64,000 bases of DNA from contig JAFDKH010000002.1 in assembly GCA_019307065.1 (NCBI GenBank), positions 1-64,000 on the forward strand, read 5' to 3'. Of the stretch, positions 27,678 to 37,283 are shown one piece after another. The translations under genes were made by a program, and so were the position numbers. The DNA is from Deltaproteobacteria bacterium. GTDB taxonomy: Bacteria > Myxococcota > B64-G9. How positions within the stretch are numbered: the stretch's first letter is position 1; each line of letters opens with the position of its first letter. The notes under the pieces were generated by a model that had not been told where the DNA came from, ran no database searches, and was given only the letters and a program-made list of their open reading frames with translations.

Positions 27678-30076
27678 GCGACTTCAAGATCCTGTCCTCG
27701 CGGGCCGCTCGTCTTGACGCTCCCGACAAGGCCACCGGCCGGGCGGTTTACACCGATGACATCAAAAAGACCGGCATGCTTTACGGCGCAATTTTGCATA
27801 GCCCGTTGGCACATGCCGAGATCATAAAGATCGACACGGCCAAGGCCCTGGCTCTGGAAGGCGTCCAGGCAGTCATCACCGCCGCCGACGCCCCGGACGT
27901 GCGCTTCGGAGTCAGCCCGGCCCGTTATGACGAGACCGTCTTTGCTGTAAAAAAAGTGCTGTATGCCGGCGATGAGATCGCCGCAGTTGCCGCGGTTGAT
28001 CGCGAAACCGCCCTGGCGGCCGTCGATCTGATCAGCGTTGAATACCTGAAGCTGCCGGTAATCCTCGACGCCCATGAAGCTCTGGTAAAAGACGCGCCTT
28101 TGATCCACGAACAATATCCCGGCAACTTAAACGCCCAGGTGCATCAAGAGTTCGGCGATGTGGCCGCCGTCAAGCACAAGGCCGCGGTGGTCAAAAAGGG
28201 GCGCTTAGAAAGCGAAATGCAAGATGCCGCTTTTTTAGAACCGCAGTCAGCCATCGCCGAGTTCGATCTGCTCGGCAACCTGACCCTGACCACTTCGACC
28301 CAATCGGTACATTATATCCAACGTACACTCTCGATGGTTTTGGGCCTGCCGATCGACAAGGTGCGCGTGATCAAACCCTATGTCGGCGGCGGGTTTGGTC
28401 CCAAGGCGGCTTGCTCGTCGATGGAGCTGATAACTTGCCTGCTGGCCAAAGCGACCGGCAAACCGGTCAAGACTACTTTTACCCGCGAGCAGGTATTTTT
28501 ACATTCGCGTTCGCGGCATAAATTTTTCCACGAGATGGAAATCGGCGTAGACAGTGACGGCAAACTTTTGTACCTCGAACACGAAGCCTTGCTGGACGGG
28601 GGCGCCTACTCTTCTTTCGGCATCGCGACCGTCTACTACGCCGGCTCTATGCTGGGCGGCCCTTACAAGCTACCCAACATGAAATACGACGGGCTGCGTG
28701 CGGCAACCAACAAGCCGGCCTGCGGGGCCCAGCGCGGTCATGGGGGAGTCATCGCCCGGGCCTTGTTCGAGCGTTTGCTCGATGAAGTTGCCGAAGAACT
28801 CGGCCGGGATGCGATTGAGTTGCGCTTGATCAACATAATGGAAGCCGGCGATGTGACCTGCAACGACTTGAATATGTCTTCGCTGGGTATGCGCGAATGT
28901 ATCGAAGCGGTCCGTGACGGTTCTGACTGGCAAAAGAAACGCGGCAAGCTTCCCAAGGGCACCGGGATCGGCGCAGCCTGTGGATTTTTTGTGAGCGGGG
29001 CCGGTTACCCGATTTACCGATCGGAGACATTTCACTCGACCGCCTCGGTCAAGCTGCAAGAAGACGGCGGCGGCGTGCTGGTCAAGACCGCTTCGGCCGA
29101 AATCGGCCAGGGCTCGGACACGGCCATGGCCATGATCGCCGCCGAAACCATCGGGGTTGATCTGTCGCAAATCCGGCTGGCATCCGGCGACACCGACTTC
29201 GGGGTCGACCTGGGGGCCTACTCTTCGCGCCAGACGCTCATGTCGGGGCATGCCGTGCGCGAGGCGGCCGAAAAAGCCCGCGATCAGGTTCTCGATGTCG
29301 TGGCTGAACTGCTCAAAGTAAAAGCGCAAGATCTCAGGATCGAAGAAGGACTGGTGCTTGGGACAGAAGGAATCGAACTCGATTTCAAAGATTTGCGCAC
29401 CCAGTACATCAAGGAACATCGCGGCTGGACTGATAATCCCCAAGACGGCCCGCTGACTTTCAAAGAAGCCTCGCGCCTGGCCTTTCTGAAGCGCGGCACG
29501 ATCATTACTACCGGCAAATACAAGCCGCCCGAACTGGGCGGCAAGTTCAAAGGTGCCGCGGTCGGTACATCACCGGCTTACGGCTGTTCGGCCCAGGTGG
29601 TCGAGCTGGCGGTCGACTTGGAAACCGGTCAGATCACTATCGAATCGATGACCGATGCCCACGACTGCGGCCTGGCCATCAACCTGACTTCGGTCGAGGG
29701 TCAGATGCACGGCTCTTTATCGATGGGTGTCGGAGAAGCCCTCTTCGAAAGAGTTCATTTCGACCAGGCCGGCAAAGTCCTCAATCCCAACCTGGCCGAC
29801 TACAAGATCCCGACCGCCTTGGATATGCCGAACATCAAGACAATCGTGATCGAGTCGCACGAGCCGAACGGGCCGTACGGCGCCAAGGAAGTCGGCGAGG
29901 GCGCCATCATGCCAACCATCCCGGCCGTGCTGAACGCGCTCTATGAAGCCACCGGAGTGCGCTTCGAGAAACTGCCGGTTTCGGCCGAACGAGTCGCGGC
30001 CGCCCTGCGCGGCGAAAAGCTGCCCGACGAAAAAGCAAGGTCATTGGGTTTTTGTAAAATCACCAAGCAGGCTTGA
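27674..30076 (+). CDS. Molybdenum hydroxylase Mo-pterin (large) subunit
   Basis: TGRAVYTDDI, YVGGGFGPKAACSSMEL, NKPACGAQRGHGG, EIGQGSDTAM, GAKEVGEGA. Confidence 0.94.
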   Translation: MSDFKILSSRAARLDAPDKATGRAVYTDDIKKTGMLYGAILHSPLAHAEIIKIDTAKALALEGVQAVITAADAPDVRFGVSPARYDETVFAVKKVLYAGDEIAAVAAVDRETALAAVDLISVEYLKLPVILDAHEALVKDAPLIHEQYPGNLNAQVHQEFGDVAAVKHKAAVVKKGRLESEMQDAAFLEPQSAIAEFDLLGNLTLTTSTQSVHYIQRTLSMVLGLPIDKVRVIKPYVGGGFGPKAACSSMELITCLLAKATGKPVKTTFTREQVFLHSRSRHKFFHEMEIGVDSDGKLLYLEHEALLDGGAYSSFGIATVYYAGSMLGGPYKLPNMKYDGLRAATNKPACGAQRGHGGVIARALFERLLDEVAEELGRDAIELRLINIMEAGDVTCNDLNMSSLGMRECIEAVRDGSDWQKKRGKLPKGTGIGAACGFFVSGAGYPIYRSETFHSTASVKLQEDGGGVLVKTASAEIGQGSDTAMAMIAAETIGVDLSQIRLASGDTDFGVDLGAYSSRQTLMSGHAVREAAEKARDQVLDVVAELLKVKAQDLRIEEGLVLGTEGIELDFKDLRTQYIKEHRGWTDNPQDGPLTFKEASRLAFLKRGTIITTGKYKPPELGGKFKGAAVGTSPAYGCSAQVVELAVDLETGQITIESMTDAHDCGLAINLTSVEGQMHGSLSMGVGEALFERVHFDQAGKVLNPNLADYKIPTALDMPNIKTIVIESHEPNGPYGAKEVGEGAIMPTIPAVLNALYEATGVRFEKLPVSAERVAAALRGEKLPDEKARSLGFCKITKQA

Positions 30077-30166
30077 TTGTAACGACCCGTCCTGGTTTGA
30101 CTAGGATTGTGACGAGTGGTAACTTTCTGCCTAAGTAACTTACATTAACGAAGTAAGGAGGTCAGT

Positions 30167-30610
30167 ATGAGACGTCGAGGGGCATTCTACTGTGCACTTC
30201 TTGTCGGCCTGTTAGTCGGGACTTTTATGGTCGCTAACGTTGGCGCCGAAGACAAGGACGCCAAGTATTTCGAGAACCAGTTCACCCGCTGGAGCAAGGT
30301 CATCGCCGACCTGAAAGAAGCAGATGTGACCGATCAGACCGGCCAAGACATCGAAATTATCCGGACCTGGATCGGTAAGGCTCAGGCTTTATTGGCCAGC
30401 GACAAACTGGACGAGATCGAGTCAATTTTAAAAAGAATCGAGGCCCAGGCAACCTATGTCAGAGCCAAGATAAACTGCCTGGCCGCTGAAGATTCAGCCG
30501 AAGAGGCCGAAGCCCTGGCCAAATCGGCCGAAGAAAAAGCCTTGAAGGCCAAGGCCAAGGCCGAAGATGCCGAACGTAAGATGAAGGCACTCGAGTCCCA
30601 GGGCTTGTAG
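30167..30610 (+). CDS. Small exported coiled-coil protein, function unknown
   Basis: Signal peptide; Ala/Glu/Lys heptad-rich C-terminus; ggagg SD; precedes OmpA-like gene. Confidence 0.65.
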   Translation: MRRRGAFYCALLVGLLVGTFMVANVGAEDKDAKYFENQFTRWSKVIADLKEADVTDQTGQDIEIIRTWIGKAQALLASDKLDEIESILKRIEAQATYVRAKINCLAAEDSAEEAEALAKSAEEKALKAKAKAEDAERKMKALESQGL

Positions 30611-30626
30611 CCGAGGGGAGAACAAC

Positions 30627-31880
30627 ATGAAACGATATCTGATAGCGATCATCGGTCTTTTGGCTATTTCATTACTGGTCTTTTGCGGCCCCGGCCCGCG
30701 CCCGGCTGCCCTGGTCAAGGCCGACAACCTTGTTCTGAATAAACTGGATGCCAAGAAAGCGGCCAAAGCTGCGCCGCGACTCTACCAGGTCAGTCAGCGC
30801 TACTACAAATTGGCCGAAGAAGCCTACGAAGACGGCGATGAAGATGAGTGCATTCACTTTTCGACCATGGCGGCCATTCAATTCTCGACCGCCATGCAGC
30901 ACGCCAAACGCTTGGCGGCTCACAATCGTCTAGCCAAGGCCGAGCAGCAAGCCGACCAGGCCAATAAAGCCAAGGCCCAGTATGATCTGCGGCAGGCCGA
31001 TGCAGAAAAACGCATCAAGCGCATGGAAGAGATCATCGCCCTGAAAACCAACCTGGCTGCCGAAAAAAAGAAATCCAAAAAAGAAAAGGCGCGTATCGCG
31101 GCCGAACTTAAAAAAGCCCAGGCCGAAGCCAAAACCAAACTCGAAGCCGAACAGAAAGCCGCCGCCGAGCGGCTGGCCGCCGAGCAGGCCCGGGCCGAAG
31201 AGATGAAACAAGAAAAAGAAGTCCAGGAGTTCATCGCCTCGGCCTCATCCAAAATTCAAATGGCCGAAGCCCTGGATGCCGCAAAATACGATTCGGCCAA
31301 TATCAACAGCGCTAAAACATTTCTCGAGCAGGCTAAAAAAGCACTTACCGGCAAGCAATTCAAAAACGCCACCGATTTGGCCAAAATGTCGGTCAAGAAA
31401 GCCGATCTGGCCACGGCCAAAGCCCAGGCCGAGTATGCTAAGAAAAAGAAAGAGACCGAGCTACTCAAAGAGCGTGAAGAACTATTCAAAGAGTCCAATG
31501 CAATCGGCGGCCTGGTTGTCAAGACCGAAAAGCGCGGGGTGGTGATGACTCTGCACGAGATGTTCGCCCCGGGCAAGACGATCGTCTTGCCCGAACGCAC
31601 CTACTTGCTGGACAAGATTGCCGAGCTGGCCCGTAAATACACAGACTATCCGGTGGTCATCGAGGGCTACACAGATTCACGCGGGCGCGAGACCAACAAC
31701 CTGGCTTTGTCTCAAGGACGCGCCCAGTCCGTCCTGGATTACCTGACCCAACAGCAGAAAATGAAATTCGAACGGATCAAATCATCCGGCTATGGCGAGG
31801 CCCGCCCAATCGCCGACAACTCCCAGGCCGCCGGCCGTGCCAAGAACCGGCGCGTCGAAGTAATCTTTTTGTTCAGGTAG
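30627..31880 (+). CDS. OmpA-family lipoprotein with long coiled-coil region
   Basis: Lipobox LLVFC; Ala/Lys/Glu coiled coil; OmpA motif YPVVIEGYTDSRGRETNNLALSQGRAQSVLDYL…SSGYGEARPIADNSQAAGRAKNRRVEVIF. Confidence 0.9.
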   Translation: MKRYLIAIIGLLAISLLVFCGPGPRPAALVKADNLVLNKLDAKKAAKAAPRLYQVSQRYYKLAEEAYEDGDEDECIHFSTMAAIQFSTAMQHAKRLAAHNRLAKAEQQADQANKAKAQYDLRQADAEKRIKRMEEIIALKTNLAAEKKKSKKEKARIAAELKKAQAEAKTKLEAEQKAAAERLAAEQARAEEMKQEKEVQEFIASASSKIQMAEALDAAKYDSANINSAKTFLEQAKKALTGKQFKNATDLAKMSVKKADLATAKAQAEYAKKKKETELLKEREELFKESNAIGGLVVKTEKRGVVMTLHEMFAPGKTIVLPERTYLLDKIAELARKYTDYPVVIEGYTDSRGRETNNLALSQGRAQSVLDYLTQQQKMKFERIKSSGYGEARPIADNSQAAGRAKNRRVEVIFLFR

Positions 31881-31906
31881 AAGCTCAGGGCCAGCGCTTG
31901 CTCTGG

Positions 31907-32815
31907 TTAGAATCCAATCCGGTATAGCGCGCCAACCTGGAACCGAATATCATCTGCGCCGGCGTGGTTGAGATCACCAAAGCCAAATTCCAGGAAAATA
32001 TCCAGATCACCCATCAAAGTGTACTGACCGCGGAAGTACAGTGGAACCGTAGTCCAGGATGAATCGGCAATAATGAAATGCAAACCAAGCATCAGATACA
32101 GGGCCAGCGGTTCTAGCGGCTGAACCAGCGCGCCAAAATCCAGGTTGAGCAGCATACCCTTGTTGTTCTTGGGCGCTACAAAACCAAGACCCAGGCTTCC
32201 GACAACGGCGAACATTTCATGTAACTTGAACCTGGTGGGTGCTTCCAGCAGCATCGAGAAATGCGTGTCGATCGGCAGATTGATGGTGAGCTTACCGGCG
32301 ATGTGAAGTTTACTACCGAGGAACGGTCCAAACTCATACAGGCCATAGATCGGCATGTCCCCGGCATCGAACTTGGGGGAGAGTCTCAAGGGAAACAGTA
32401 GGCCGGCCTCGAGATTGTCGATGATGCCGAACCCGGCCCCGAAGAGCAAAGAGGTAATGTTTGTATTGGGGACATGGCGCAATTCAAAAGCGAAAAGCGG
32501 CTCCAGTACCAGCGGAGGCAGGGCCAGCGGCCGGTCGATTTCACTTACCGGATAACTCGAAGGGATCACGATTTCGGCATCGCCCTTGGGCTCGTCGGCC
32601 GAGGCATCACCCTCGGGCGGCGCCTCCCAGGGGTCATCAGAACCGGAGCCACCCTCTTTGGAATCACCTTTATCGTCTCCCTTATCTTTCGTATCTCCCG
32701 AGTCAGAATCCCCGGTTGAGTCGCCCCAGTCATCCTCATCGTCGGCTACAGCTGAGGGATTGATGCCAAAAGAGAGAACAAGCGCCATTAGCAGGCTTGC
32801 GAACGTTTTCATCAT
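31907..32815 (-). CDS. Exported outer-membrane beta-barrel-like protein with acidic DSGDTKDKGDDKGDS linker
   Basis: MMKTFASLLMALVLSFGINPSAVA signal; aggaggtta SD; the longer ORF upstream would run through a tRNA. Confidence 0.68.
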   Translation of the reverse strand: MMKTFASLLMALVLSFGINPSAVADDEDDWGDSTGDSDSGDTKDKGDDKGDSKEGGSGSDDPWEAPPEGDASADEPKGDAEIVIPSSYPVSEIDRPLALPPLVLEPLFAFELRHVPNTNITSLLFGAGFGIIDNLEAGLLFPLRLSPKFDAGDMPIYGLYEFGPFLGSKLHIAGKLTINLPIDTHFSMLLEAPTRFKLHEMFAVVGSLGLGFVAPKNNKGMLLNLDFGALVQPLEPLALYLMLGLHFIIADSSWTTVPLYFRGQYTLMGDLDIFLEFGFGDLNHAGADDIRFQVGALYRIGF

Positions 32816-32869
32816 AGTTAACCTCCTGTTAATCCACGGCCCGCAGGTTGGCCCCGGATAAAAAAGTAA

Positions 32870-32940
32870 CTGAGGCGGAAGGATTCGAACCTTCATCGGC
32901 TGAACCAAAATCAGCTGTCCTGCCTTTAGACGACGCCTCA
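32870..32940 (-). tRNA. tRNA-Gln (anticodon TTG)
   Basis: Acceptor TGAGGCG/CGCCTCA, anticodon arm GCTGA-TTTTGGT-TCAGC, T-arm GAAGG-TTCGAAT-CCTTC; CCA not encoded. Confidence 0.93.
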
Positions 32941-33041
32941 ACGGTCTCCTGGACTTACGCCTACCAGTGAAATCCTGACAAGTCAAGTTAGGCACAGGCG
33001 GACTTGTTGACATCAATGCGGCTACCAGTCACCATGAGCGC

Positions 33042-33854
33042 ATGGCCGACGAAAGCAACCAGCTCAATCCGGGGGTGATATTCGAAGTCACTTCGGTTGC
33101 AATCCAGGGGCTGCTCTACCCTTTCGGGATCAAGCCGCGCCAGCTCAAAACCCTCGGTCCCGGCCGCACCCGCCCGATCATTTTGGTTCCCGGCTACGGA
33201 GCCAACCGCTCTTGCCTGTTTCCCTTAGAAGCCTATTTGCGGGCAATCGGCTTCGATCGGATTTTCCCTTTCGATTTTTCGGTCGGATCAGGAATCGAGC
33301 CGGCCGCTAAGCATTTGAAAGAATTCGTCGATCAAGTTCGCCAGGCATGCGGCACCGGGCGCAAGACGGTCGACCTGGTGACCCATTCCCTGGGCGGCCT
33401 GGCGGCCCGAGTCTACCTGCAAGATCTCAAGGGAGCCCGGCATGTCGATCAGTGCATTACGATCGCCTGCCCGCACAACGGCACCTACAGTTCTTACTGG
33501 GCCCCAACCATAGTCGGCCGTCAAATGCGACCGGAGTCCGAATTCCTGAAGGACTTGAACCTGGAGGCCAAAAGAGCGCCAGGAGTCAGGTTCCTGTCGA
33601 TCTGGGCGGAATTGGATCTGATGGTCCTGCCGCGTGAACATTCGATATACGCCGAAGGATGTGATCAGCGCATCGAAGGCGTCGGTCACATGGGTATCCT
33701 GATGCATCCCAAAGTGCTCAGGCTCGTGTCCGAACGTCTGCGGTCCGGACAGGACATTCCCGCGACCAGGCTCGAAAGGTTGTCATTGTTAGCTAAAGGG
33801 ATCTGGCGCAAGAGCCGGGCGCTGATCGGCCCGGCCAAAACTACGGAACAATAA
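33042..33854 (+). CDS. Alpha/beta hydrolase, triacylglycerol lipase-like
   Basis: PIILVPGYGANRSC, VDLVTHSLGGLAARVYL, ITIACPHNGTYSSY. Confidence 0.85.
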   Translation: MADESNQLNPGVIFEVTSVAIQGLLYPFGIKPRQLKTLGPGRTRPIILVPGYGANRSCLFPLEAYLRAIGFDRIFPFDFSVGSGIEPAAKHLKEFVDQVRQACGTGRKTVDLVTHSLGGLAARVYLQDLKGARHVDQCITIACPHNGTYSSYWAPTIVGRQMRPESEFLKDLNLEAKRAPGVRFLSIWAELDLMVLPREHSIYAEGCDQRIEGVGHMGILMHPKVLRLVSERLRSGQDIPATRLERLSLLAKGIWRKSRALIGPAKTTEQ

Positions 33855-35499
33855 TAGTCCCCATTCCGGGCAGGCCGTTTCTATAGGTGGCGGTAACATG
33901 TATGTCGCCGGCCTGATCGGGTGCAAAACGAAAGACCGCCAGACCGCTTTCATCGCTCGTTAGAGTGTAGATGAAATCTCCAGGTCGATAGAGCGTCACC
34001 CGAGCCTGTTCGATTGGCTGGCCGTCAAGAGTGACCCAAACCTCGACACACTGCTCTTCACGGGCAATCGCTATCGGCGCCTCAACTGAAAGTACTCCGG
34101 GGTTGTCGGTGAAGACCGGCATTTCGGGATCGGCGAAAAGAACTACGACCAGCTGGGTCCAGCGAATTCCAAACAGTTCGGAATGCAGGTTGTTTTCGTT
34201 TTGGTAAAAATCATCCCGGGCAAAGTTCAAAGCGTCGCCGATTTTTTGCAGACCCTCTTCGAACAAACCTTTGTAGAACGATTCGATCAGAGCAGTCCCG
34301 CCCCCGGGCCCCAGGCCAATATTGGTGTTGCCCAAGTAGGCCAGTGCCCCGCCGGAAGGGGTGCTAAAAAGATTTTCTGCGGCAGAATCCTGGCTTTCGA
34401 AAGGAAAGTTGCCGGCCTGGCAGCCGCACGAAATGTAAATCGGAAAATCAGGCGAATTGGTCAGGTCGGCAACTTGGTCGGCCGTCATTTCCATATTCAA
34501 ATCATATTCACTGGCATGTCCGTAGTGAGTCACGAAACTACGGCAGGAATTCAGGGCCGTCACCTGGGCCGCGTGTGTATTCGGCTCGGCATCGGCATAG
34601 TTTTCGTGTTTCCAGTAGAGTTTTTGCTTGTTGAAGCCTGACGGGAAAATGTCGTCGGCCAGCGGGTTGAGTTGCACGGCTGAATCGAAATTTAGAAACC
34701 CGGTGTCTTCGGAAATGAATAAGGCATCCTTAACACAGCCGGGCTGTGTCTGTTCGTAGGCCAGCAGGCGGCTGACAATGTTCTGGGCTTCACTAGTGAA
34801 AGTCACCGGCAGCCGGCCTACAGCCAGATCGGGATGCATATCCAATCCGTCGCCTGGTTCGCCATAGTTGCCGTCGCCATCATCGTCCCAGCTACCCTGA
34901 AGATCTGAGAAATAAAAATCCGAGGCAAACTGATCGTCGTAGGTCAGCAGTGCTTTCGAATGCACCAGCCGATAAGGCACAACGTCTGCGTCTCCGCCCA
35001 GCAAGACATAACCCAAGTTGTAGTTATCGTGTAGCGTACGAATATGGTTGCGCACCCGCTCGGCTTGATCCAGCCCGCTTATGTTCTGATCGATCCAGTC
35101 GAGGGTCACAACTTGTGTGGCCACGCCTTTGGAGCGTTTCCAGTCGGCCAGGACTTCGAAAGCATTGCGCATAAGCGTTGAAGTCACGATCAGCATTTCG
35201 GTCTCGGCCAGTATGTTCTGACTCGGTAAAATACCTGGTTCGCAGGGTTGAAAAAGATCGCCGCCGAGATCGGCCCCGGGATCAGAACCCGGGTCGTTTC
35301 CTATGTCAGAACCAGGATCGCTGCCGAAGTCAGAACCAGGATCACTACCGGAGTCAGACCCAGAATCAGGGCCGGGATCAGCAGCGTCCACTTCGGTTCC
35401 ATCCGGCTGGCCGGCATCGTTTTCGCCGCCCGAACCTATGCAAGCAGCCATCGAGAAAACAAAAATCAGGGCTGTAATCAATGCAAGCGCAGGTTGCAT
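33841..35499 (-). CDS. Lipoprotein, gingipain-like (C25 family) cysteine peptidase
   Basis: Lipoprotein signal MAAC; DPGSD linker; VLLGGDADVVPYRL, VTHYGHASEYDL (His), IYISCGCQAGNF (Cys). Confidence 0.78.
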   Translation of the reverse strand: MQPALALITALIFVFSMAACIGSGGENDAGQPDGTEVDAADPGPDSGSDSGSDPGSDFGSDPGSDIGNDPGSDPGADLGGDLFQPCEPGILPSQNILAETEMLIVTSTLMRNAFEVLADWKRSKGVATQVVTLDWIDQNISGLDQAERVRNHIRTLHDNYNLGYVLLGGDADVVPYRLVHSKALLTYDDQFASDFYFSDLQGSWDDDGDGNYGEPGDGLDMHPDLAVGRLPVTFTSEAQNIVSRLLAYEQTQPGCVKDALFISEDTGFLNFDSAVQLNPLADDIFPSGFNKQKLYWKHENYADAEPNTHAAQVTALNSCRSFVTHYGHASEYDLNMEMTADQVADLTNSPDFPIYISCGCQAGNFPFESQDSAAENLFSTPSGGALAYLGNTNIGLGPGGGTALIESFYKGLFEEGLQKIGDALNFARDDFYQNENNLHSELFGIRWTQLVVVLFADPEMPVFTDNPGVLSVEAPIAIAREEQCVEVWVTLDGQPIEQARVTLYRPGDFIYTLTSDESGLAVFRFAPDQAGDIHVTATYRNGLPGMGTIIVP

Positions 35500-35505
35500 G
35501 CTGAC

Positions 35506-37194
35506 CTAGTAGGCAAACCCCATGCCGACTCCAGGTGCAAAAACGCCCTGGCTGTCGACTGTTCCCATGGGAATGACTTGCAGCCCGGCTTCTTTCTCTC
35601 CATCGATTCCGAAGATATAGGCGTCCAGAATGTTGTAAAGATAGACGCCGATGGCTGCGTAGACCAGGATATTTCGGGCTTGATAGTAATCCTGGGCGCT
35701 TTCGCGCAAGGCGGCTGCTTTCTGGCCCAGTTCGGTCGGATCCAAGTTGGGGTAGTTGAGAGCGAAATCAGATACCTCGTAGGCGTTCTGGTCAGACTGC
35801 CCAAGAAAGTGCATGGCCAGGGCGCTGCCGATGATGGCCAGTTCGACCCCGATCACGATCCCGCCCTTGATCGGCTCTCTATTGTAGAACTGGCCCCAGC
35901 CGGGCACCACCACTGAGCGAAAAACGGCCCCGCCGCGTGAACGCAGCACAACAGCCTCATCGCTGAGGGCAACCATCCCGGCCTGCGGAACATTTATCGA
36001 TTCGGCTACCAGAACAGTGGCGTTCTCGGCCGAGATCAACCGCGCGGTCACAACGAAATCGGCCCCGGCCTGAGACACATTGCCGACAACAATTGCCTGA
36101 GCACCGAGCATCTTGCCAATCTTGGCGGCCTGATCGGGTTCGACCAGGCCGGTCATGGCCATTTCCATTTCGTTCAGAATATCGGCCAGGCGCTGGCGCT
36201 CGAGCATAAAGAAATTGTGATCGCGTTTAAAAAAAGTATTCAGCTGTACGCTGACCAGGGTGCCTAATTCCATGTCCCGAGTCGCTTGCCCGCTTTCATC
36301 AAAGTGGGCCACCACCAAACGTTCGTAGCGTCCCTGTCCGGGAAGTTTTTTAAAGCCGGCCGCCAGCCTGTCGGCCAGGATGCGCAAGCGAACCTCGACC
36401 GGCCGGTTGCGCAAGTCGACCTGGACGTCGCTGGGCGGACTGTCTGACAGAACCGGGGCAATCTTGACAATCTTGGGAGAGGTCAGGCCGGCGGCTTTCG
36501 GTTCGGATTTCTCTGGTTTTTTAGAAGCCTCTAGCACTGGTTTAGGCTCGGGTTTAGGCTCGGGTTTAGGCTCGGGTTTGGGTTCGGGTTTGGGCTCGGG
36601 TTTGGCTTCGGGTGACACCAGTGAGGGAATATCTAGTGCATCCGCTTTCGGCTTGTCTTCGGGCGGCACCAGCGAAGGAATGTCCAGTGCTCCGGTATCA
36701 TCTTTTTGGGGAACAACGGCCGCCAGGCTCGGAACCGATTTGGCTTTCCAGATAATCAGCGGTTCGTGCGTATTCGGTTTTCTAGTACGCTTGACCGGTC
36801 GTACCATGACCTCTTGTGAACTTACGATAGTCAGTTCGTGGGTCCCGGCCGGCACTTTCACATAGAAACCACGCGATATCTTCTTGAGCAACTCGATCTT
36901 GACCTGTCCGGTTTGTTCGCCGTCCATTTCGAGATCAAAGGTCACCTGGCGCTTGGTCTTACTGCGGCCTAATAGAACAAAAGCCGTCGGTCCACCAGCG
37001 CGCAGCTGCAGCTGTTTGCCGGCCTCGAGCACAAAATAGGTCTTTTGCTTCTTGCCTTCTTTGAGCTTGACCCGCTCGTATTTTCCGACCAGTTTGACTT
37101 TGCCGGGTTTAACTTTACCCTGGCCAGCCGCCCAGCCGCTTATACCAGACAGCATCAAAACCAACATACCCATCCAGGCGTATTTAGTTCTCAT
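35506..37194 (-). CDS. Exported protein with PEPK-repeat linker, CsgG/FlgO-like domain and C-terminal membrane segment
   Basis: Signal peptide; KPEPKPEPKPEPK; FFMLERQRLADILNEMEMAMTGLVEPDQAAKIGKMLGAQAIVVGNVS; VPGWGQFYNREPIKGG. Confidence 0.72.
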   Translation of the reverse strand: MRTKYAWMGMLVLMLSGISGWAAGQGKVKPGKVKLVGKYERVKLKEGKKQKTYFVLEAGKQLQLRAGGPTAFVLLGRSKTKRQVTFDLEMDGEQTGQVKIELLKKISRGFYVKVPAGTHELTIVSSQEVMVRPVKRTRKPNTHEPLIIWKAKSVPSLAAVVPQKDDTGALDIPSLVPPEDKPKADALDIPSLVSPEAKPEPKPEPKPEPKPEPKPEPKPVLEASKKPEKSEPKAAGLTSPKIVKIAPVLSDSPPSDVQVDLRNRPVEVRLRILADRLAAGFKKLPGQGRYERLVVAHFDESGQATRDMELGTLVSVQLNTFFKRDHNFFMLERQRLADILNEMEMAMTGLVEPDQAAKIGKMLGAQAIVVGNVSQAGADFVVTARLISAENATVLVAESINVPQAGMVALSDEAVVLRSRGGAVFRSVVVPGWGQFYNREPIKGGIVIGVELAIIGSALAMHFLGQSDQNAYEVSDFALNYPNLDPTELGQKAAALRESAQDYYQARNILVYAAIGVYLYNILDAYIFGIDGEKEAGLQVIPMGTVDSQGVFAPGVGMGFAY

Positions 37195-37283
37195 CGATCC
37201 AGATCTCCCCTAAAATTTTCCAACCATGTAAGCAGAGCATGACTTTAATTTGAGGTCAAGCCCGGGTCGGTTTCCGATTTTGT

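Noticed and set aside
28670-29443. 257-aa - strand ORF
   Set aside because: Antisense to the Mo hydroxylase large subunit; shadow ORF.
32816-33016. N-terminal extension of the ORF 31907-33016
   Set aside because: Extension would translate through the tRNA-Gln gene; the real start is MMKTFASLL at 32815 with a strong SD.
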